From: an uncultured Persicitalea sp.
Lineage (GTDB): Bacteria; Bacteroidota; Bacteroidia; Cytophagales; Spirosomataceae
Direction of reading: 5' to 3'
DNA: 12,830 bases
NCBI GenBank assembly: GCA_950075905.1
Contig: CATMVR010000066.1
Location: 1 to 12,830, forward strand
Shown: piece after piece, positions 1-4,573 of the stretch
Position numbering within the stretch: the first letter of the stretch is position 1
Layout of the letters: each line of letters starts with the position of its first letter
Translations under genes and position numbers: made by a program
The notes under the pieces: generated by a model
Databases searched by the model: none
Told to the model about the DNA's origin: nothing
What the model saw: only the letters and a program-made list of their open reading frames with translations

Positions 1-176
1 GGGTCGTCGTAGTCTACATCAATAAAGGTAGGCCGCGACTGCCCCTGCGCGTCCCGCGATGAAAAATAGATCCTCAAAAAATCATCGTGCTTGTAAGCAA
101 ACGGTACCTGCGCGTGCGAAACGCTATGCGGCAACGTGCCATCAGGCTTATATACTACTCCTTTTTTAATCCACAT
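1..176 (-). CDS. Glycosidase-like beta-propeller protein, N-terminal fragment
   Basis: Only the first 58 codons are present; the gene runs off the left edge. Reading from the ATG at 176, the protein starts MWIKKGVYKPDG and contains SHAQVPF (about residues 20-26), a run of aromatic and hydrophobic residues, then IYFSSRD (about 35-41) and FIDVDYDD. I recall this pattern, an SHAQ element followed by a YFS-x-RD strand, from Bacteroidota proteins related to the five-bladed propeller glycosidases (GH43/GH32-like), often found in polysaccharide loci. That is recognition from memory of a short stretch, so the family is tentative and the substrate unknown. There is no signal peptide at this start. The gene follows the methyltransferase on the same strand after 138 bp, so it may have its own promoter or be the distal gene of a pair. 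Confidence 0.55.
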   Translation of the reverse strand, partial: MWIKKGVVYKPDGTLPHSVSHAQVPFAYKHDDFLRIYFSSRDAQGQSRPTFIDVDYDD

Positions 177-190
177 GTTGGTTTTAATTG

Positions 191-317
191 TGAATGAGAG
201 ATTGAGTGATTGAGAGAGTGGTGTTGAGAAGTTTTTAATAAGTACAGCTCGTAATTTACTTTGAACCCTTCACTCAAAAACTCACTAACTAAAATTATTC
301 TCTCAATCTCTCATTCA
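191..317. repeat. 16-bp perfect inverted repeat in the 177-314 gap
   Basis: The left arm at 191-206 (TGAATGAGAGATTGAG) is perfectly complementary to the right arm at 302-317. The arms are separated by 95 bp, and the right arm overlaps the stop codon of the methyltransferase. The left arm continues into further GATTGAG-like units (to about 216), and similar units in opposite orientation lie at 270-290. The gap therefore holds degenerate 7-8 bp repeats on both strands. The arms are too far apart for an ordinary terminator. They could form a long-looped RNA structure at the methyltransferase mRNA end or be a remnant of a small repeat element. No TAnnTTTG box for the downstream gene was recognised in the gap. 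Confidence 0.6.
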
Positions 318-1196
318 ATCATTAGCTTTCTCCGCCCTAATCCGCCAATTATCTACAAAATCTTTGCCGGGTATGGGTAGGTCTATATCGATTTCGGGGG
401 CCTTAGCGGTAACGGCATATTCCATTACATAAAAAGCGTTCCCGAAGATCCAGTGCAGCTTGAAGTTTTCTACGTTGGCGGGTACGTCCTCCAAAGGCAC
501 CTCGGCCCGGAAGAGCGGGTTGGCCTTCAACAGGGTCTGATAGGTAGGTTGCGCGCGCATCCAGGGTGCTACACTTTCGTCGCCCACTACTACCTTGCCG
601 CCGGGGCGTACCACGCGGGTGAGTTCTTCAAAGGCTTTTTTGCGCTCGGAGAAGGTATTGATGCCGCCAAAATGAAACACGGCGTCAAACGTATCGTCGG
701 CAAAGGGCAGGTAGGAGCCATTGCCCAGGAAGTAGTGTACATGCACGTCTTCTACGGCTAATTTATCCTGAGCCAGTTTGAGCATATTAGGCGACAGGTC
801 CGAGAGAACCGCCGTGCCGCCGGGTTTGACTTTTTCAAGAATCAGGGCCGAATCTTTGCCGGTACCCGCACCCACTTCGAGGGCGGTCATGCCGGGTTTC
901 AGCTCCATGAGGTCAATCATGAACTGGCGCGTAGCGGCTTCGTCGGAGTGGTTCAGGGTTTCGAACACCCACGATACTCCTCGGTCGTAGCGCAGGAATG
1001 CCTGATCGTACAAGTACTGCTCACGGGCGTCGCCGGGCAGTAATTCTTTGGGGTATAGCATATTAACTATGCCCGTGTCGCCAATTTCGTAGGTAACGCC
1101 GTCCTGGCTGACCAGGCTTTTGCCATCATCGGCCCTTTGCAGGGGAGTGTGGGTGATCGGACATACCAAGGCATTTAAAAAGTCCTGATGGGTCAT
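315..1196 (-). CDS. Trm112-domain class I SAM-dependent methyltransferase
   Basis: 293 aa, ATG start. Residues 8-48 (LVCPITHTPLQ ... YEIGDTGIVNML) resemble the Trm112/YcaR small zinc-ribbon fold, but only one cysteine (C12) is left, so metal binding is doubtful. Residues 100-205 form a Rossmann methyltransferase: motif I ALEVGAGTG (105-113), the acidic residue after strand beta-2 in LSDLS (D133), FADDTFDAVF (165-174) and RVVRPGGKVVV (194-204). This is the UbiE/Methyltransf_11 type, which transfers methyl from S-adenosylmethionine. The substrate cannot be told; the family includes small-molecule, lipid and sugar methyltransferases. Predicted cytoplasmic. It diverges from the flavin reductase gene across 199 bp and lies upstream of the glycosidase-like gene on the same strand. 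Confidence 0.85.
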   Translation of the reverse strand: MTHQDFLNALVCPITHTPLQRADDGKSLVSQDGVTYEIGDTGIVNMLYPKELLPGDAREQYLYDQAFLRYDRGVSWVFETLNHSDEAATRQFMIDLMELKPGMTALEVGAGTGKDSALILEKVKPGGTAVLSDLSPNMLKLAQDKLAVEDVHVHYFLGNGSYLPFADDTFDAVFHFGGINTFSERKKAFEELTRVVRPGGKVVVGDESVAPWMRAQPTYQTLLKANPLFRAEVPLEDVPANVENFKLHWIFGNAFYVMEYAVTAKAPEIDIDLPIPGKDFVDNWRIRAEKAND

Positions 1197-1227
1197 TCTC
1201 TGGATTATTAGATTTTTTTGAGTCGCC

Positions 1228-1250
1228 CAAAATTAACCAATTTCTGCAAA
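1228..1250 (-). promoter_or_regulatory. Candidate Bacteroidota promoter for the methyltransferase
   Basis: On the minus strand, TAATTTTG (1235-1228) matches the Bacteroidota -7 box TAnnTTTG exactly and ends 31 bp before the ATG at 1196. A TTTG (1250-1247) lies 11 bp upstream, closer than the usual -33 spacing, so only the -7 part is convincing. Confidence 0.4.
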
Positions 1251-1355
1251 GTACTTTCATGATCAGCCGCCTTCTTCGTAAGCGTTCCGTTTATCCGTTC
1301 TAACCTTTTGTTTCATTGGCTGGTTATGCGATAGTGCCTCCGGGGGCTCATTTTT

Positions 1356-1385
1356 TTTGATCAAAACTACCTAGCCATACATTTC
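1356..1385 (+). promoter_or_regulatory. Possible promoter for the flavin reductase gene
   Basis: TTTG (1356-1359), an 18-bp spacer and TACATTTC (1378-1385) match the TTTG / TAnnTTTG arrangement with one mismatch in the -7 box. The box ends only 10 bp before the ATG at 1396, so the transcript would be almost leaderless. This lowers confidence. Confidence 0.3.
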
Positions 1386-1395
1386 TTTCTCCAAA

Positions 1396-1872
1396 ATGTC
1401 ACGTAAGTTGCTGAAATACAAAAACTACGATGTCCACTCGATCAGCTGCGCTACGCCCGATGGCCGTAAAAATGCCAACATTGCCAATTGGGTGATGCAG
1501 ACGGCAATGGGTGGAAAAATGCTCTGCGTTGCTTTGTACAAAATTGATTACACGCTGGCCCTGGTCAAAGAAGCGGGTATACTGAATGTAAACCTGCTCG
1601 CCGAAGAGCAAACCCGCCTGATTGCGAAGCTGGGTCGAAAAAGCGGCCGCGACGTCGATAAGTTCAAGAATTTGCCCCACGCCCACGACGAGCGCGGCTG
1701 CCCCTACCTGACAGAGGCCATCGGCTACGTGCAGTGTAGCATAACGGGCTACGCCGACGCCGGCGACCACGAATTGGTGATCTGCGAAGTGCAAAAGCAG
1801 GTGGTGCTGCACCCTGATAAGCCGGTGATGACGCACCATTATTTGCGGGAGAAGAACCTGGTGCGGGGGTAG
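1396..1872 (+). CDS. Flavin reductase-like, FMN-binding split-barrel protein
   Basis: 158 aa, ATG start. The N-terminal half carries the pattern of flavin-reductase-like split-barrel proteins: a strand with H and S (residues 14-18), then GRKNANIANWVMQ (23-35), a glycine pair (39-40) before the strand MLCVALYK (42-49), and GILNVNLL (61-68). The stretch IAKLGRKSGRDVDKF (76-90) corresponds to the loop after the flavin-binding core. These proteins bind FMN or FAD, and many reduce flavin with NAD(P)H; others bind flavin without a known reductase role. The length is typical. It diverges from the methyltransferase, and its stop lies 7 bp before a detached copy of the GH3 gene end. This suggests that flavin reductase and GH3 genes were once direct convergent neighbours. 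Confidence 0.75.
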   Translation: MSRKLLKYKNYDVHSISCATPDGRKNANIANWVMQTAMGGKMLCVALYKIDYTLALVKEAGILNVNLLAEEQTRLIAKLGRKSGRDVDKFKNLPHAHDERGCPYLTEAIGYVQCSITGYADAGDHELVICEVQKQVVLHPDKPVMTHHYLREKNLVRG

Positions 1873-1879
1873 AGGTGAA

Positions 1880-1927
1880 TACTCCGTAGCCTGAGAAACC
1901 ATTTCCAGAATAGATTCCACATAGGTA
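1880..1927 (-). pseudogene. Detached GH3 gene tail, copy A
   Basis: This 48-bp stretch matches 4511-4558 at 41 of 48 positions. On the minus strand it encodes TYVESILEMVSQATE, against TYVESILEMVSQETE at the true GH3 C-terminus. Five of the seven differences are synonymous third-position changes; the other two fall in one codon (Glu to Ala). The position matching the stop reads TAT instead of TAG, so the frame runs on into the antisense of the flavin reductase gene. Similarity ends sharply at 1927. It is the outermost and shortest of the three copies. Confidence 0.85.
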
Positions 1928-1987
1928 ACCCGCGACAAAGAGAGGCTAAAAATCATGTTTGATGTACTACTTTCTGATATTTTTTTT

Positions 1988-2011
1988 GTAACATGCAACG
2001 TTATAGGTTAC
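1988..2011. promoter_or_regulatory. Operator-like dyad upstream of higBA
   Basis: This 24-bp imperfect palindrome has outer arms GTAAC / GTTAC and a central AACGTT, with equal 4-bp spacers. Of 12 symmetric pairs, 9 match. It ends 10 bp before the higB start codon. HigA-type antitoxins and HigBA complexes repress their own promoters through such dyads, so this is a plausible autoregulatory operator; that role is inferred from position and symmetry. Confidence 0.5.
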
Positions 2012-2021
2012 GTTCGCGCTT

Positions 2022-2300
2022 ATGATTAAAAGCATACGACATAAGGGGTTGCGATTATTTTATGAGGAAGAAGACTCCTCAAAGCTTAATCCGCGCCATA
2101 TTGTCAAAATACGCAGTATCCTTACGCGTCTGGAATTTGCTACTTCGTTGGACGATATCAATTTACCGGGAGCACGTTTGCATCCTTTGACAGGAGATCT
2201 TAAAGGATTTTGGTCCTTGAAAGTAGATAAAAAATATCGGATCATCTTTCGGTTTGAGGATGGCAATGTAGAAGATGTTGATTATTTAGATTATCACTAG
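2022..2300 (+). CDS. higB: HigB-family toxin (RelE/ParE-fold mRNA interferase)
   Basis: 92 aa, the normal length for the HigB (plasmid maintenance system killer) family. Diagnostic stretches are LHPLTGDLKGFWSLKV (53-68), YRIIFRFE (72-79) and the C-terminal VDYLDYH (86-92), which form the RelE-like beta-sheet. HigB toxins cleave mRNA on translating ribosomes and are neutralised by HigA. The gene lies directly upstream of higA with a 12-bp gap, in the inverted toxin-first order typical of higBA. There is no clear Shine-Dalgarno; the start is set by family length and by the operator-like dyad just upstream. The sampled region is about 43% GC, below the flanking GH3 gene, which fits acquisition. 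Confidence 0.92.
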   Translation: MIKSIRHKGLRLFYEEEDSSKLNPRHIVKIRSILTRLEFATSLDDINLPGARLHPLTGDLKGFWSLKVDKKYRIIFRFEDGNVEDVDYLDYH

Positions 2301-2312
2301 AAAGGAAAAATT

Positions 2313-2645
2313 ATGATGAAACGTGGTATGCGCCCCACTCATCCGGGGGTACTTATTCGGGAAACAATTGAAGGACTAAGAGAAGAGACGGGACATCCCT
2401 ATACGCTGGGGGAAATTGCCGAAGGGCTAGGCATAACCCGAAAAACCCTCTCGGCGATATTGAATGAGCGTCAGGGAATTAGCTCTGAAATGTCGGTACG
2501 CTTGTCTGAGGCATTTGGTACCTCAGCCCAGTTCTGGCTGAATGTACAACGCAATTATGATCTGTGGCACGCAGAGCGTTCGATACCTCGTGAAAAGATC
2601 AAACATTTCTGGCCTTTACCGGACGGAGATACACAATCTGCTTAA
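2313..2645 (+). CDS. higA: HigA-family antitoxin (XRE helix-turn-helix)
   Basis: 110 aa. The N-terminal RPTHPGVLIRE (7-17) and the helix-turn-helix TLGEIAEGLGITRKTLSAIL (31-50) are characteristic of the HigA/VapI family, as is AFGTSAQFWLNVQRNYDLW (67-85). It binds and neutralises the HigB toxin and represses the operon through the upstream dyad. The motif AAAGGAAA lies a few bases before the ATG and is one of the better ribosome-binding sites in the window. The MM start could also be read from the second Met (2316), a one-residue difference. The C-terminus is short and polar. The gene ends 46 bp before GH3 tail copy B. Confidence 0.93.
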   Translation: MMKRGMRPTHPGVLIRETIEGLREETGHPYTLGEIAEGLGITRKTLSAILNERQGISSEMSVRLSEAFGTSAQFWLNVQRNYDLWHAERSIPREKIKHFWPLPDGDTQSA

Positions 2646-2691
2646 TCAACCAGGAAATGAGAGTTGTAGAGAGTCTATTCATCTCTCTGGC

Positions 2692-2760
2692 CCCACCTAC
2701 TCCGTTTCCTGCGATACTATTTCAAGTATAAACTCCACGTAGGTGCGCTCGTTGCGGAGG
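2692..2760 (-). pseudogene. Detached GH3 gene tail, copy B
   Basis: 69 bp matching 4505-4573 at 60 positions. On the minus strand it encodes LRNERTYVEFILEIVSQETE and keeps the TAG stop in the same place, plus six shared bases beyond the stop. Of nine differences from the true end, six are synonymous and three change an amino acid (Ser to Arg, Ser to Phe, Met to Ile). There is no start and no remaining GH3 sequence next to it. It separates the higBA unit from the hipBA unit. Confidence 0.9.
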
Positions 2761-2820
2761 AGTCTTCACCGAAGAGTAAGCCAAAACATTTCTAACCTTA
2801 CTTTTAATTTTTTAATTACT

Positions 2821-2869
2821 ATTATAGTAGTATATTTAATATCATATAAGCTATAAGTACTACTATAAT
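2821..2869. promoter_or_regulatory. Operator-like inverted repeat overlapping the hipB start
   Basis: Perfect 12-bp arms, ATTATAGTAGTA at 2821-2832 and its complement at 2858-2869, are separated by 25 bp of very AT-rich DNA. The right arm includes the first two bases of the hipB start codon. The left arm is itself part of a smaller dyad (TACTA-TTA-TAGTA). HipB-type repressors bind paired palindromes upstream of their own operon, so this is a good candidate autoregulatory site. No clear TAnnTTTG box was found between 2761 and 2867. Confidence 0.55.
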
Positions 2870-3188
2870 GTTATTTTTAACTCCCGGCGATATTCTTGAC
2901 AAATTAGCTATGGGCCTGAAAAACTCTCGTGTTCGGGCGGGCCTCACGCAGGAAGAACTGGCATTGAAGGCCAATGTGAGTGTTTCGGTACTTCGTAAAT
3001 TTGAGCAAACGGGGCGTATCTCTCTGGAATCATTCGTCAAGCTTGCTTTTACCGTAGGGTTTGAGGAGGAACTGGTGGGTCTGTTTGATTCCTCATCCAC
3101 CAACAATCTGAGCATGGATGAACTTTTAAAGGCCAAAAAATCCAAAAAGCGAGTCAAACCCTTCAAGGCCAGAAAGGCACGATCATGA
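2868..3188 (+). CDS. hipB: HipB-like XRE-family antitoxin
   Basis: 106 aa. The helix-turn-helix spans about residues 26-47 (LTQEELALKANVSVSVLRKF), followed by EQTGRISLESFVKLA (46-60). I recognise this order from the XRE regulators that partner HipA proteins in many Bacteroidota and Proteobacteria. The start at MLFLTPGDI fits the family's usual short LTP lead-in. The C-terminus (88-105) is strongly basic, with many Lys and Arg, and could contact DNA or the kinase. The stop overlaps the hipA start by 4 bp (ATGA at 3185-3188), showing translational coupling. It probably represses the operon through the inverted repeat over its own start and neutralises the HipA kinase. Confidence 0.88.
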   Translation: MLFLTPGDILDKLAMGLKNSRVRAGLTQEELALKANVSVSVLRKFEQTGRISLESFVKLAFTVGFEEELVGLFDSSSTNNLSMDELLKAKKSKKRVKPFKARKARS

Positions 3189-4429
3189 AGACGATCTACA
3201 CTCCAACGGAAATACTTCAGGTCCGTCTCAATTTTGGTATCGCCCCCGCCATTCCGGTAGGCCGACTCGCCAGGGTGGAGGAAAGGATCTATTTTGAGTA
3301 TGATCCCCAGTTTGTTTCCTCAGGATTGCAAATTTCACCTTACAAGCTTCCCCTAAGCAACAAAACAGTATCTTTTCCTCCCTCAGTCTTCGAGGGGCTG
3401 CCCGGTGTGTTCAACGATAGTCTGCCCGATGGCTGGGGCAAGTTGCTACTGGATAGAAAGCTTCGTTCGCTCAACATCTTGCCGGGTCAGTTTTCACCGC
3501 TTGACCGACTGGCCTATGTCGGAACAAACGGCATGGGCGCACTCACCTATCATCCCGACCATTCCGATGACACAACCCATGAGTCTCTCGACCTAGATAC
3601 CCTTGCAGAACATTCAGAGAAGATATTGCAGGGTGCCAGCGGTGAGGTGCTGGAAGAACTCCTGAGGCTCAATGGCTCCTCCTCCGGAGCGCGGCCCAAA
3701 GTGTTGATTGGTTTCAGGGCCGGCACTTCCGAAATCGTACAGGGGGTGAGTACACTGCCCTCCGATTTTGAGCCCTGGCTGGTGAAGTTTGCCAATACGC
3801 TGGACGGAGCTGATGCCGGTGCCATTGAGTACGTTTATGGGCTCATGGCCCGCCAGGCGGGTTTAAAAGTACCGGACATGCATTTGTTTGAATGCAAATC
3901 CGGTCCGGGCTATTTTGCAACAAAACGGTTTGACTGGCTTTCTACGGGCGAAAAACTGCATACCCATACTGCCTGCGGGCTTCTGCATTCGGACTTCAGA
4001 ATCCCTGCCCTGGACTACGAGGATCTAATAAAAGCTACCTTATGGCTGACCAAGGACATTCGGGAAGCCCGGATGATATTTCGCTACGCGGTGTTTAATG
4101 TGTTGTCGCACAACCGGGATGATCATTCCAAGAATTTCTCTTTTCTGATGGATCAGCAGGGAACGTGGTCGCTCGCTCCGGCTTACGACCTGACCTTTTC
4201 CAGCGGCCCCATGGGGCAGCAGAGCATGCTGGTAGCCGGGGAAGGCCAAAACCCCACTGCTACGTCATTGCTCTCGCTGGCAAAGCACGCTGACCTGAGT
4301 GCAAAAGACGCGCAGCAGATCATAAATGAAGTCAAAAGTGCCCTTAGCCAATGGCCCCTGCTCGCCAAAGAAAACGGGGTCAGTACCAGCAGGATTCAAT
4401 TTATTAAAAAGGCTATTTTGAAGACTTGA
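3185..4429 (+). CDS. hipA: HipA-like Ser/Thr kinase toxin
   Basis: 414 aa, close to E. coli HipA in length. An N-terminal subdomain (FNDSLPDGWG 76-85) precedes the kinase core: the loop SSSGARPKVLIG (165-176), ATP lysine K201 in PWLVKFAN, FATKRFDW (244-251), catalytic NRDDHSKN (310-317) and APAYD (331-335). D312, N317 and D335 have the same spacing as the catalytic and metal-binding D309, N314 and D332 of E. coli HipA, so the enzyme appears intact. HipA of E. coli phosphorylates glutamyl-tRNA synthetase and causes growth arrest; the target here is unknown. Translation is coupled to hipB by a 4-bp overlap. It ends 75 bp before the GH3 end repeat, and I see no convincing terminator in that gap. 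Confidence 0.92.
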   Translation: MKTIYTPTEILQVRLNFGIAPAIPVGRLARVEERIYFEYDPQFVSSGLQISPYKLPLSNKTVSFPPSVFEGLPGVFNDSLPDGWGKLLLDRKLRSLNILPGQFSPLDRLAYVGTNGMGALTYHPDHSDDTTHESLDLDTLAEHSEKILQGASGEVLEELLRLNGSSSGARPKVLIGFRAGTSEIVQGVSTLPSDFEPWLVKFANTLDGADAGAIEYVYGLMARQAGLKVPDMHLFECKSGPGYFATKRFDWLSTGEKLHTHTACGLLHSDFRIPALDYEDLIKATLWLTKDIREARMIFRYAVFNVLSHNRDDHSKNFSFLMDQQGTWSLAPAYDLTFSSGPMGQQSMLVAGEGQNPTATSLLSLAKHADLSAKDAQQIINEVKSALSQWPLLAKENGVSTSRIQFIKKAILKT

Positions 4430-4504
4430 ATGGTAAAAGGCGAATGTTCGTATTGTACTTACTATGGCCTGATGGCTAGGCTGGTGACTTCGAAGTAAAA
4501 CTAT

Positions 4505-4573
4505 CCCACCTACTCCGTTTCCTGTGACACCATTTCCAGAATAGACTCCACGTAAGTACGCTCGTTGCTGAGG
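4505..4573 (-). repeat. GH3 end repeat, copy C (true gene end)
   Basis: This is the native 3' end of the GH3 gene: the last 20 codons, the TAG stop (4512-4510) and five bases after it. It is the reference for the detached copies at 2692-2760 (60 of 69 identical) and 1880-1927 (41 of 48 identical). All three copies lie in the same orientation. Confidence 0.9.

Larger units (their letters stand above)
1880..4573. mobile_element. Candidate TA island bounded by copies of the GH3 gene end
   Basis: Three same-orientation copies of the GH3 3' end (1880-1927, 2692-2760, 4505-4573) divide this island into two units with periods of 818 and 1813 bp. Each unit holds exactly one toxin-antitoxin pair on the plus strand. 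The island lies between the flavin reductase gene and the GH3 gene. Base composition shifts at least in unit one: a hand count over 2041-2220 gives 77 G or C of 180 bases (43%), against 37 of 60 in GH3 at 4621-4680. No integrase, transposase or terminal inverted repeat was seen. The element status is inferred from the repeat layout. Confidence 0.5.

Noticed and set aside
191..317. CRISPR-like array
   Set aside because: Units are 7-8 bp, degenerate and on both strands, with no regular spacers.
1399..1998. Long minus-strand open frame opposite the flavin reductase gene, including GH3 tail copy A
   Set aside because: It is antisense to a well-supported gene. Its only recognisable part is the detached GH3 tail, opened by loss of the stop codon, and the remainder has no family pattern.
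2692..2760. Transcription terminator or regulatory repeat between the TA operons
   Set aside because: The repeat has no hairpin with a T-run, and it translates as the GH3 C-terminus with stop; coding origin explains it fully.
4430..4504. Terminator for hipA
   Set aside because: Short GC-containing words (GGCCTGATGGCTAGGC) can pair only weakly and no T-run follows; not supportable.
1880..4573. Integron cassette array with attC sites
   Set aside because: TA pairs separated by repeats suggested it, but the repeats are GH3 coding tails with no attC-like palindrome, the cassettes have promoter-like leaders, and no IntI gene is visible.
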